NCBI GenBank assembly: GCA_034509755.1
Contig: CM067542.1
Coordinates: forward strand, 17,489,001-17,553,000
Direction: 5' to 3'
Length of the DNA stretch: 64,000 nt
Origin: Anisodus tanguticus
Taxonomy: Eukaryota > Streptophyta > Magnoliopsida > Solanales > Solanaceae
Numbering within the stretch: position 1 is the stretch's first letter; each line of letters opens with the position of its first letter. The notes beneath the pieces were generated by a model. It ran no database searches and was not told the origin of the DNA. It saw only the letters and a list, made by a program, of their open reading frames with translations. The translations under genes were made by a program, and so were the position numbers. Of the stretch, positions 49,701 through 60,810 are shown one piece after another.

Positions 49701-50611
49701 TCCATATCCTATAAAATGGATCTGGATCCACCGGGTCCAGGATCCACTGCCATCTCTAATCACAGATGTCATCTTAAGGATAAAAATCTCTAAGACGTCT
49801 GACGGACTGGTCTTATCTCAGTCTCACTACATCGAGGATGTTTTGAAAAAGTTCAAGATGTTTGACAGTTCGCCTATAAATTCACCAATGGATAGAAATC
49901 AAAAGCTTGATAAAAACTGTGGTGCACCCATATGCCAAGAGAAATATGCAGATGTGATCGGTAGTTTGATATACATAACAAACTGCACCCGACCTGATAT
50001 TGCTTATACAATCAACAAGTTGGCTAGGTTTACCTGTAATCCGAGTGATGATCACTGGAAGGCGTTGAATCGGGTACTTCAATACCTGAAATATACGCTA
50101 ACTTACGGGTTGCATTATTCGAGATATTCATTTGTACTAAAGGGTACCGTGATGCAAACTGGATATCTGATATAGAGAACACCAGTCCATCAGTGGGTAT
50201 GTATTTACAATTGGTGGTGGGGTTGTGTCTTGGAAATCCTCTAAGCAAACTTGCATCGCCCGATCCATGATAGAATCAGAGTTTATCGTTTTAGACAAAG
50301 CATGAGAAAAAGCTGAGTGACTTCACGACTTCTTAAAGGATGTTCCTTGTTGGACCAAACTCGTACCTTCTGTAATGATCCATTGCGACAGTCAGTCGGC
50401 TCTTGGAAGGGCACGAAATTTTATGTACAACGGCAAGTCTCGTCATATTCGACGGAGACATAAGACAGTTAGGCAGTTGATCACCACGGGTATAATATCC
50501 ATTGATTACATAAAATTAAAGGATAACATAGCTGACCCACTGACAAAAGACTTACCCAAGGATCAGATGTTCTGCATGTCTAGGGGAATGGGCTTAAAAC
50601 CCAAAGTATAA
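46711..50611 (+). pseudogene. Copia pol of element B, broken and split by a hAT element
   Basis: The protease site reads NTGATRHICSN, with the catalytic aspartate changed to asparagine. Integrase (47191-47664) keeps HKCEMCVDAK, FVTFIDDSTRYCYLYLL, SDRGGEYV and 'NGVTERKNRTLKEM'. Reverse transcriptase runs from KEAIESEIGSI through FLNGDLEEEIYMEQPEGY and LYGLKQAPKQWHEKL to the YLDD box (CLYLDDMLIT). The frame enters the hAT element after DMKDMGITD and resumes at VILRIKISKTSDGL (49766 onward). RNase H shows [16 protein letters not shown] and [16 protein letters not shown] and ends with a stop at 50611. Stops at several points (for example after NKPLGCK and MMNV) rule out a full product. Confidence 0.92.
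48956..49758. mobile_element. Non-autonomous hAT element, copy 2 (803 bp), nested in element B
   Basis: It starts TAGGGATGGCAACGGATC and ends GATCCACTGCCATCTCTA, with a perfect 8-bp duplication ATCACAGA (48948-48955 and 49759-49766). It matches copy 1 (22996-23812) end to end with scattered differences. It lies inside the reverse transcriptase region of B, so it came after B. Confidence 0.96.
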
Positions 50612-51126
50612 GGACCAATACGATGGTAACCCAACCTTACTGACTGGAGATCCCAGGAATTAGGTTCAATAGGAAAACTAAGTTGTAAAGGTTCAGTTGA
50701 TCGCTTCGGTGGAAGCATGAGCACTTCGGATAGTGATTTATGTAAAGAAACACCAAATCCAAAGTTGTTCCCGCGATAGACTACAAGTGATATCTGTAGT
50801 GTGGGTGAAGATTAAGTTTCCAAAACCTTTAATGATCCTCACCGGTTGAGGTTAGGTTTAGGGAAACTTTTAATGGTTCCTAACACTTGTAAAGTGGGGT
50901 ATAACAGGATACCTTGTAGGAGACCACCTATTTAAGTGTAAGGACAGGCCGCCTCAAATGAACGCACTTAAGAATCCAAGAAGTGTCCACAGCCACAACG
51001 GACAAAACATTACGAAGAACTGAGTAAAGGAAGTTGTTGTGTTGGTACCGTTGACTTGGCGGTCCGCTAAAAGATTGTTGGAAAAGGCACCAAGTGTGTG
51101 CGTCAAAATCTCTTTCAAGAGGGGAT

Positions 51127-51988
51127 TGTTGGAAATTTACTAAATGTGGAATTAAGTATATCCCATTAATTTATGACTCGAACAATTGGGGGCCGCACGT
51201 TGGAAACGTCGTTTCCACACACGTGCACACGTAGTGCCAAGTATCGCAAATTTCATTAGTGAAAGAGATATTGGTACGTATGTAATACGTTTGAGACATA
51301 GAATTATGGACGGTTATTGGTCAAATGACAAAGTATTCCACGTTGGTAAAAGAAGGAAGAAGTGTACGAAGTGTAAGATGAAACGAGTCGGAAATCGTTG
51401 TGGGGCCGTAAAGGGCCGCGGCGCCGGAGCGCCACGGCGTTTCGGAGACAGAATACTGCGACGGGAAGGAAAAATCTGACCTTTGGGCTAGTTTTGGAGC
51501 ATTGATTCTCCACTACTTGGCACATGAATTTAGTCATTATTTGGCTGAATGTAACCCCTCAATCAAGTGTCATTACATGGCTATTGAAGGCCATTAGTTG
51601 GCTAGTTGAGGGGTCTTCTCCTTACACTATAAATTTCAATTGAACACTACACACAACACTTAGAAAATACTCCATATTTTCTGAATTCATCTTCTTCCTC
51701 TCTAGCAAAGTTACTATACTCAAAGTTATTCAAGAGTAACACTTGAGTTTCCTTTGCTCATTTGTTAAGTTGTTGTTGTATCTTGGGAGACTATTGCTCA
51801 ACACCGTAAAAGGAGATATACGGGGCAATCTTGTCTTAAAGACATAGTGTCATCACTCAACTCAGCAAATCACACAAGCAGTTTGATAAGTTCTTGATTT
51901 CCAGTTTTATTGTAATAGTTAGTTTTATCCTTTCTACCATTGTAATAGTTACTTACTTCTCGTTTCCTACAACAATTGTATCCCAACA
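51127..51988 (+). repeat. 3' LTR of element B
   Basis: 862 bp, TGTTGG...CCAACA. TATAAAT is at 51628-51634. It lacks the GC-rich stretch present in the 5' copy. Confidence 0.93.
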
Positions 51989-51993
51989 TATAT

Positions 51994-52968
51994 GTATAGT
52001 TTATATTGTATGTATATTATAGATTTGTTGGCTATTCTATAAACTAGATCACCCAAAGTTATTGCGTTGTAATTATCCCTTTTTACATTCTGCTTTACAT
52101 TTTCAATCTAGAAAAAAAAAATCTACTGAACATCTAATCTTGACCATGTTTAAAGGTTTACTGATTTTACTTTCTTCAGGTGTTGTGCAATGGTCTTTAC
52201 TATTCTATCTTGCTCTGCCATTATTAATTCCCGTAAGAAGTATTCAAGTCACAGCTTGTATAACATCAGAAACTGCTATTTCAACATTCATAGAAGATCT
52301 GGCTGAATCAAGATGTTAATGGTCCAGCTCTAAAAGCCCTTTGGTTGCATTCCCAGTAAGATGTGAAGTTTCATATGCTTTCACATCCATTAAGTTTAGT
52401 TTACGAATATCTCATGTAGTCGGACAATATTATCAACGTAGGACTTTAGAGATACAGAAGGTACTTAGGACCAGCAATTGACATTTAAGATTCAATCAAC
52501 ATAGGTATAAGGAGGTTACAGCAGGATGCAACTTTTGAGGTTGTAAGAGGGTAAAATACATTAAATAGATCACATTTTACAAATTGTTCAACAGATGAGA
52601 ACTCAACTTTTCTCTCTGTTTTAATATTGGCAATACCATGAAAGATCAGCTTGTAGGTGAAAAGGCCTGTAGCTTTATTTTTCTTACAATGCCCTCTAGG
52701 AGAATGATCAAAATGTACACGATGCAAATTATTGATAATTTATCACAAGATTTGGAGATATATTCCTGCAGTAACAGCTCCCTCCCTCGTCTGACGAGCG
52801 CTGATATTCCTGTAGTAACAGCTCACTTCATCATTGATGAGAACCTCTAATCCTCCAAGAAAACCACACATTCGTCTACTGGCCAAGACATCTGAGTCTC
52901 TTCTGTGATTGCAGGATCACTAATTGTATTCTTCAAACTGACTTTAATTTAGACACAAGTACACACAT
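51994..52968. other. 3' flank of the kinase gene
   Basis: The stretch between element B and the kinase stop codon has no recognisable gene. The 3' untranslated region of the kinase must lie at its right end (minus strand). A plus-strand open frame at 52062-52319 matches nothing I know. Confidence 0.45.
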
Positions 52969-55900
52969 TTATCTCCCAGGAGATGCAAACCTTGATTTAC
53001 TTCTACATCGATTTAAAACTGGATCATTTGGCGGTGATAAGTTGACCGCCTGACGCATAATCTCTGCAGTACAAAGAGTTTCAGCATCACAAATATCGTA
53101 TTTAATCAACCAAGTAAAAGTTAACTCATAAACACCTTTAACAACAGCATCAAAGCATTTCCAGGAAAACATACATAAAGGGAGTTGGACTGCCAGGAAA
53201 TACTATTGCAAGATTGGAAAGATTTTGACCATCAAATTATAGTCATCAGTAAAAGCAATTGCACGATCACTTCATATGTAGGCAAGAGAGCAGGGCAACA
53301 TGTGAAACAAGATGATACTCTATTTAAGAATAATGGCATTGAACTTTCAGAAAGTTTTATTGAAAACAATTGAATGGACTTTGGTAAGAACAGTTTAAAC
53401 TATATGAGAAATGCAAAAAAGGTAAAATAGTTAGTTGCAAAGATGTCATGTCAAAATTTGAAATAATGGTAAGTTTAAGTTGGTTTGAGTTGGGCAAATT
53501 TTGCCATTGTAGAAAAGAATTCATATATCACAAGCAACTAAGGTCAGATATAATGGCATAGGAGGAGTTGTGAAACATGGGAGACACCAATGTTAAGGCA
53601 CTTATCAATGACATACCTACAAGTTACAAATCGCTCCTTACGATCTTTTCCAAATCAGTATGGAAAAGAAGCTAAGATGACTGCCATAACTCTAAATCAC
53701 CTATAACAGTCCTCAATCAAACCACTGTGGAGGGACAGAAGTACATGGTAAGATACCATGACAAGAAACAGGTTGAACAAAACAGTGACAAGAAACAGTG
53801 AGCCATGAACATCATTCATCATGACATTGAGCCTTATTCTTTCAAGTTGATCTTGGAAACTAATGGGGTTGAGTTTTGGATGAATAACTTGGATTAGCAC
53901 AATACTTGCCTTCAAAGAGTTCACGCTTGAAAACTCCATTTTTTTTATTAGTCAATGAATTTCATTAATAAATGCCAAGTCTGTGTCAAAAAGTATGCAC
54001 CCAATTGTTTCCATCAAGTTTGACCAACTATCCATACAACGAGGTACTTTTCTCACACCAAAAATACATTTGCAATAAAAAAGATCTCTTGAATGCTTTT
54101 TACGTCTTTCTCATTATTATGAAACAGTTTCATATTCTTATCGTTCCATATACTCCATAATAGAATAGAGATTGTTTCATTATGATGAGAAAGAAGTAAA
54201 AAGGAAATAAGAGACATCAACTTTTTCCGTATCATTTTTTAAATTTAAGTAGTAATTTTTTATTTGGGACAAACACCTGTACACAAGCAATGTATCAACA
54301 ACTTTCTTCATATTATTCTTAATGTAGCATGCAATGGTAGTCCTGTACCAAATCTAGACGGGCTTTATAAGGAAGTGTATCTGACCCCTGCCCCCACTTT
54401 TCCTTGAAAAACAACCAAATTTTCCAACGAATACTCTCTTTGTTTCAAAGGAACGAATGGGTTCGAAATCTGAGGATCAACCTTCTAATTTTCGGTCTCA
54501 ATTCTGAAATAATTTGTTAAATCTTTTTAATATAAGATTTACAATTGATCAGAAATACTATAACTACATTTTTTATAATTAACTATATAAAGTATTTATG
54601 GAAAAGCCTTTATTTCAAAGGAACGAATGGGTTCGAAATCTGAGGATCAACCTTCTAATTTTCGGTCTCAATTCTGAAATAATTTGTTAAATCTTTTTAA
54701 TATAAGATTTACAATGATCAGAAATACTATAACTACATTTTTTATAATTAACTACATAAAGTATATATGGAAAAGCTGTAGTTAAAAGAATGCTTTCCCA
54801 AATAGAATGCCATATAAAGTGGAACAAAGGGAGTACTAATCACCTAAATAATGCAATTACATTAGTGCTCCTGTATACGCTTAATTCTTCCATTTCTTTT
54901 AACAACTTTTCCAATTAGAAGCAAGTTCACTCAATGTAATCCTACCAAATAAAATCTAAAGATACAAATTATCAAAAGTATGTTTATACGGAATATTGAT
55001 CACTACGGCTGTGATCAAGTCAATCTGAGACTTCCTACAAATTGAGATACTTCACTCAATGTAATCCTACCAAATAAAATCTAAAGATACAAATTATCAA
55101 AAGTCAATTAGAAGCAAGTTCACTCAATGTAATCCTACCAAATAAAATCTAAAGATACAAATTATCAAAAGTATGTTTATATGGAATATTGATCACTACG
55201 GCTGTGATCAAGTCAATCTGAGACTTCCTACAAATTGAGATACTTCACTCAATGTAATCCTACCAAATAAAATCTAAAGATACAAATTATCAAAAGTATG
55301 TTTATACGGAATATTGATCACTACGGCTGTGATCAAGTCAATCTGAGACTTTCTACAAATTGAGCTACAATAGGCAACTCGCAATAGTATTGAGCACACA
55401 ATATCCTAGCTAACACTACTTAATTAGGCATTGAAAGAGTTAGAAGTCTGAAATACTCTAATGTTTAGCACACAAACTATGGCTTAGGAAAAGAAATAAG
55501 AAACTAACAAAATACATGCGCTCCTAAATTATTATCTCATATCCTTTTTTTATAAGTATCTCTGATCCAGATTAGATCACTCAGTTTCCTTTCCTTTTTC
55601 CTATTTACTTAATCTGAATTCAATCATTCGCCTTTTCATTTGCTACTCGATTTATTCTAATTTGATGTTCCATTCAAACTTTATTCTCTTAGATTATATG
55701 ATAGTCAATATGTATTCTATATTGAGATGTATGGAGCAATAAAGCAGAAAAAAGGACAAATAAAATATCAGCCGAAATGGTGGAAAAACTTCAACAGATA
55801 TGGACTGGCATCCATATTATCAAACAATCGTCAAGTAATACTCGTCAGAATTAATTTAGTTAGAAGTCTTATCCAAGAAACAAGGGGTCAAAACTTGCCT

Positions 55901-58900
55901 CGTTTCCTTTGCAACTCTTCATCAAGCTCTTCTTTCCACTTTTTTTGCCTCTCAGAGAAGCTTGCAACAATAGCAGATTATTCAGTCTTAATACACAATG
56001 AACTGAAATTTGTCAGGAAGGAAGAATAACACAATGCATTATCTACCTTGAATTGACTGCTTCACGTTGAGAACCAAGAATATCTTTCCATTCATTGTTC
56101 CTTGGTGATTGAAGTTCCTGAATAGCTTCATTTATTAAGCCACCAATATTTGATATTCTCTTGGAATGAGTAACTGAGCTGGGAGCACAAGCACCTTCCG
56201 TGGCAGTAGAAAGTCTTCTGCTAAATAAACGTTTTGGTGACCTGCTTTTTGGTGGTAAGCTTACGTTACTAGGAAAATTTTCCTTGTTCCCAATACCAAC
56301 AGGACTCGGGGTGCTGGAAACATTCAGGGAATTGTAGAATTCTTCATATAGTGGTGATTGCAGCTTCTTCAAATCCATTGCCTACATCAATTTACGGATG
56401 AGTAGAGATGAGAATAATCATGTGATACATTAATCTACCCTAAGGAGGACCCACAAACTTAAAAATAATTGTGAAAATGTTATGGTTGGTTACACTGTAA
56501 GAAAATAGAACGTAATGATCAATAGAGATAAGACTACAGAGAGGAACAAGATTAAAATTTCAAGTTGTGATAATGAATTGTTGGTGCTACCTTTTCATCA
56601 AGGAATGCCCTAATTTTAGACTCTGTCAATTCCTCATCATCCTCCGCTGCAGATTGCCCACCTGAAAAAGCGAAAGCATCCTCCTTGTATGACATGATGG
56701 TGCTATTTGTCGGCTTAATAGTTTCTTGACCAAGATGCAGGTTTGCTTGACTTTTCGTTAACTCGGGACTTTTGTCGAATTTGCATGGCCAATCATTATC
56801 AGGTTCAGACATAGGGTTAAAAGTCTACATGCAAGAACAAATGAAGATGTACATTTAGTCTTCTCATTCACAACAACACATTCTGTACAGAATGACAGAA
56901 CGAAACTGCACCTTATAATTAGCATGGGAATGCAAATCTGAACTGCATCTCACAGATGCACCAAACATAAAATCATCATTATCCATCTGGCACATGTCAT
57001 CATCTGAATTCCCTAGTTTCCAAAGTGACTCTTTTCCTAATGAATTCTCAGGATATACAGCGGAGCACCTCACAGTGCTCACGTCGCAAACATCTTTCAA
57101 ACCATTGCAGGTAGCTGTCGTATCAGGATTGATTCTGCAGCATCATAGATTCTTAGCTTTTATACAGATAGAGGTCATGATAGACGAAAAAGAATCTTCA
57201 GATACATAGGAAAAATAAATGCTTACGAGGTTCTAACATCCATCCTTTGTGCTGCCATGTTTTCGGGGTTTCCCTGTTGATTGACATATTAACTTTATTT
57301 TAACAAAAGGATGATAAGGATTACTCAACGGTAGAAAAATTTAAACAAACTAACCATAAAGGAAGAGCGAAAAAAAGGGCGTGCTTCCTGATGTTCTCCA
57401 GTAACAAATGGATGCTGCACACGGTTAGAAAAAACAAATGTTCCATCAATAACGCTGCCTTTTTATGTTTTGTACTATTGCTAAAACCTATAACCTTTGC
57501 ACTAGACAATATTATACATACAACAACATTAGGCCTCACCAAACCCAAATAATATTTAACCCAACAAACATTCAGAAGTGAAGGACCAATTTCATGAATA
57601 CCTGTAGCAACTTTGATGCAGAAGGCCTCAGATGTGGCTCCCTGCCAGAACATTAAGTCAAAAAAGGAGGAATAAGGATGTGAAGAAAGATAGATGATAA
57701 ACTTGATCACCTCTTTGCATATAATGTCATGGAAATAATCCAGCTTATACTGAACCCGTTAGGAATCTCCCAAGAGAGGGAATGCATAAACTTAAAAATA
57801 GGGTATAATGATTAGGTGGAAGTAGGGGGAAATCAAGCAGAAAATACAGACATACTTCTGCAAACATTTTAACAGAAAGTCCTTCGCTTCAGCAGAAAGA
57901 TGCTCTGGGATGGGAGGATGGGATTTAGTTGTCCCAATATGAAAGAGAGCAGCAACCTGAAATAGAAATGTGTCATCCCCGAGGGCACCTATAATATTGA
58001 AATTTTTATGCCAATTTCACAATGAACTTACTAAAAATTAAATGAAACACAAGCCTACCTCCTGATACTGCTGGCTCCAAGGAGGTTTTCCAGTAGCCAT
58101 TTCAATAATAGTACATCCCACACTCCATATGTCAGCAGAGCTGTCATTTTTAGTAAAACACAATCATTGTGGTGTCAAAATTCAGAAAATGTAGGGATGT
58201 GTAGAAGGGAAAGCAACCAAACACCGAGTCAGAAGGAAAAGGTGTTGTTTCAGGAGACAAAGTGCTTCTCCAGACACTAGGACATTTCGTCAGTAAGGAG
58301 GCATTTAAATTTGTACTATAAACTTGAAGATTGTCAACTTTCTGTTACAAGGTTGAGTAAAAATTTCATATTGGCACAGAGGATGATTATTTGGTTAAAG
58401 GATCTCAAAATTTCTTTCGAACGTTAAAATGAGGGTCATCCAAGCCATATGTTTTTAGTGAAATTTTCATACTTCTGCAATTTGGGAAAACAAAATTGAT
58501 GCTATTAACAATATCGGAGGATGGGTGAACTGAAGATTGTGTTGATGATAATATATGTGCTATATTTGAATTCATCTACAAATTTGCATGTGAACCTTTT
58601 AATTTGATCAATAATACCTTTTTTCAACATTAGACTGGATTAAATCATTAATACTGACTAGTTAAGGAATCCAATCCTGTGAGTACCAATTCAATCCCAC
58701 TTAGGATCCTCTACACTCTACTCTGAAACTACTAGACAAAATACCAACCATATGTCAGATATATTAAAACATAAGGGTCACGCTTTGTGGGTAAATTAAG
58801 TAATCAATTGTTAAAAAAAACTATGTGTCATATAAAATCAGAAAAACACGCCTTCTTTTTATAGTTACAGCTGGTCCTATCAACAGTCAATACATGACAG

Positions 58901-60810
58901 CTTGGATATTTATTACGAAATAGTTCTACTCACAAGCTATGGCCAGTCTGCAGAATAACTTCTGGAGCCATCCAGTATGGAGTACCCTTCATTGACTTGG
59001 CACCAGTCATAGTAGCCTGAAGCAGTGCCAAAAGCCAGCTATAAAATACCAAACAGCAAGACCAAAATAATAAGAAGACAAAGATGCCAAAAAAGTTCAT
59101 ACCAATTCAACAACTTTCTTGGATGCACCAAAATCAGCAAGTTTAATGCAACCTTTATTATCAACAAGTATGTTTGCTCCCTAAACGAAAAAGATATCTC
59201 ATCAGATTCAGAGAGCTATGGGGAGAGTGAGCATGAAAACAAGCTAATGTCATACGAATAGTTGAAGAAAAGAATTACCTTAATATCTCTGTGCATAATT
59301 CCATTCTTATGCAAGTATTCCAGACCCAATAACAATTGTTTGGTGTACATTCTTATAACCTAGTACGCCATCAAAAGAAATAATTAGAAGAATTCAGAAG
59401 ATTAGGAACAACGATCTATGCTGATAAGCAAATTTCAGGTCGCAGTTACAGTAGGCTTAGCCATTGTGACAAATTAGAAGTGTTAAGAGTGGCTACAGGA
59501 AGAATTTTAGAAAGGCTATTCATTGGGCAATCATGGTATCCCAGTTGTTTGGCTACCTGAACTTCCACTTAGTTGGCCGGGGTCGGATACCCCCTTGTAA
59601 TCCCCTTCCTCTTTATATAATACAAAGAAGCTTTATTTTTATTATTAAAAAATAAAAATAAAGGTTACTCATTCCGATTTGAACTAGTTACAACCAAATG
59701 GAATGAGTATATCTTGAAAATATAGCCAGAGAAACAAATATACCAGTCTGTAACCTTTTGTAACTCCAATAGTAGACATAAGCAGCCAGCACTTACAGAT
59801 TCAGGAAAGGATCCAAATTTTCCCAAAAGTGACGAGATTGAGCCACCAGGAACAAATTCTAACAATATATTTAATGATCCCACCTCTCTTGCAGTTCCCA
59901 AGTATCTCTGAGAAACAAAAGCACAATCAACAACTTTATACACAACCTTATAAAATTCAAATAACTGCACTCACCACTATGTTGGGATGGGAGAGATTCT
60001 TCAATAGATTCACTTCTTCCTCAAGCTCTCTAACATGAGCCTGTGCATTATAAATACAGGTCAGCTAACATAGAACAAAAATAAAAAAATAGGAACCTTG
60101 GCATAGAACTAAACATAACTAGGAAGCAAATTGGTCGTAATAAACAACTACTGCTACTAGTAAATCCCAAATCAGCTGGAATCATTTATATGAATCCTCT
60201 ATATACATCACTCCATTCAGACCCATTTCACACCAACACTGGTAAAATAATTTAACTTATACGCAAATTGATCATAAACTAAGGAAAAATGAAGCAATCA
60301 GCTAAATCAAAATCCCTTACTTGAGCTCGCTCTCTTGAAGCACCATTCATGGCAATGGAAACCTGCAATTAAAGTAAATAAAAAAGAAACTATTCAAAAT
60401 ACAACAAACAAAACTCACAAATCTCTTGAAACTTTTAAAAACGAGCAAAAATAGAACATTACTAACTGAAACAGCAACAAAAACAAAATATTCACCTCCT
60501 TTATCGCGAGCAGCTCTCCAGAATCAACATTCATCCCCATATAAACCCTACCAAAAGCACCACATCCAATCATTTCACCTTTCCGCCACCTGATTGGCGG
60601 ATTATCATCCTTCCAAGCCTTCACCGGTGAAGGCTCAGCTTTAGAAATAGATGGAAGAGCAGGAACTTGAGCCTTCGATAAGATTCCAATACTCGATCTA
60701 CGAATACTGGAACCGATTTTCTCAACGAAACCTCCAAATCCACTGTCCGAGTCGCCGCCGGAGGGCTTGAATATCAGAGATCGGCGAACGGAGCCGATGA
60801 AATCCTGCAT
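52969..60810 (-). CDS. NPK1: MAPKKK of the NPK1/ANP class, 17 exons, 684 aa
   Basis: Exons (minus): 60810-60496, 60362-60321, 60040-59975, 59907-59797, 59359-59279, 59180-59103, 59016-58934, 58140-58059, 57956-57856, 57641-57602, 57414-57355, 57273-57227, 57134-56912, 56824-56591, 56381-56047, 55960-55899, 53063-52969. They sum to 2055 bp, in frame, stop TAA. The start is the conserved [12 protein letters not shown]. Kinase domain about 76-337: GCGAFG (82-87), AIK (Lys104), HRD (201-203), DFG (221-223), APE (248-250). The tail has a basic [11 protein letters not shown] stretch and a charged helix [20 protein letters not shown]. Tobacco NPK1 (690 aa) is activated by the kinesin NACK1 through this tail and drives phragmoplast expansion at cytokinesis through a MAP kinase cascade. 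The frame is open upstream to 61017, but conservation supports 60810. Orthology is inferred from remembered family sequence. Confidence 0.95.
53938..54240 (-). mobile_element. 5'-truncated LINE relic in the last intron
   Basis: On the minus strand an open stretch includes [20 protein letters not shown], in the style of the C-terminal zf-RVT region of plant LINEs ('W.IW..RN...F'). The strand then reads LAFINEIH, a stop, and an A-rich end (AATAAAAAAAATGG). The relic is short and the assignment is tentative. Confidence 0.4.
54434..54833. repeat. Stowaway-like MITE with an internal 170-bp duplication
   Basis: Ends CTCTCTTTGTTTC and, inverted, CTCCCTTTGTTCC are flanked by TA (54432-54433 and 54834-54835). 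Inside, a 170-bp unit starting TTTCAAAGGAACGAATGGG at 54443 is repeated from 54613 with only a few differences, so the duplication is recent compared with the element. Confidence 0.8.
54916..55368. repeat. Tandem array with 125-bp and truncated units
   Basis: CACTCAATGTAATCCTACC followed by AAATAAAATCTAAAGATAC occurs at 54928, 55053, 55121 and 55246, spaced 125, 68 and 125 bp apart. The long units also contain ATTGATCACTACGGCTGTGATCAAG, a partial palindrome. Copies are nearly identical. The alternating long-short-long spacing suggests a duplicated pair. Confidence 0.9.

Larger units (their letters stand above)
44628..51988 (+). mobile_element. Complete Copia-type retrotransposon B with nested hAT element
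   Basis: LTRs at 44628-45593 and 51127-51988 bracket gag and pol. A perfect 5-bp duplication TATAT flanks the element (44623-44627 and 51989-51993). The element is 7361 bp, of which 811 bp is a later hAT insertion with its duplicated target. The 5' LTR is longer than the 3' LTR by about 104 bp because of extra GC-rich sequence near 44925-45045. The 3' non-coding part (50612-51126) and polypurine tract (AAGAGGGGAT) are shared with A and C1. There is no tRNA-Met primer site. Stops are frequent, so it is inactive. Confidence 0.95.
53064..55898 (-). other. Last intron of the kinase gene, GC-AG type, 2.8 kb
   Basis: The donor is AAACGAG|GCAAGT and the acceptor CTCTGCAG|AGATTATG, which splices a split GAG codon (CGA G|AG ATT ATG). 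AG|GCAAGT is the standard GC-donor consensus. The other fifteen introns have GT donors. This intron is by far the largest and contains a LINE relic, a MITE and a tandem array. Confidence 0.88.

Noticed and set aside
52062..52319. 85-residue plus-strand frame with hydrophobic stretch
   Set aside because: No recognisable family, no splice partners, and it lies antisense to the kinase 3' flank.
53064..53172. An ATG at 53172 as start of a separate small gene ending at 52969
   Set aside because: The first part is intron sequence; only EIMRQAV... onward is the kinase's last exon, with a proper AG acceptor at 53064-53065.
54916..55368. Regularly spaced repeats resembling a CRISPR array
   Set aside because: Units are 125 bp with no unique spacers, and this is an intron of a plant nuclear gene.
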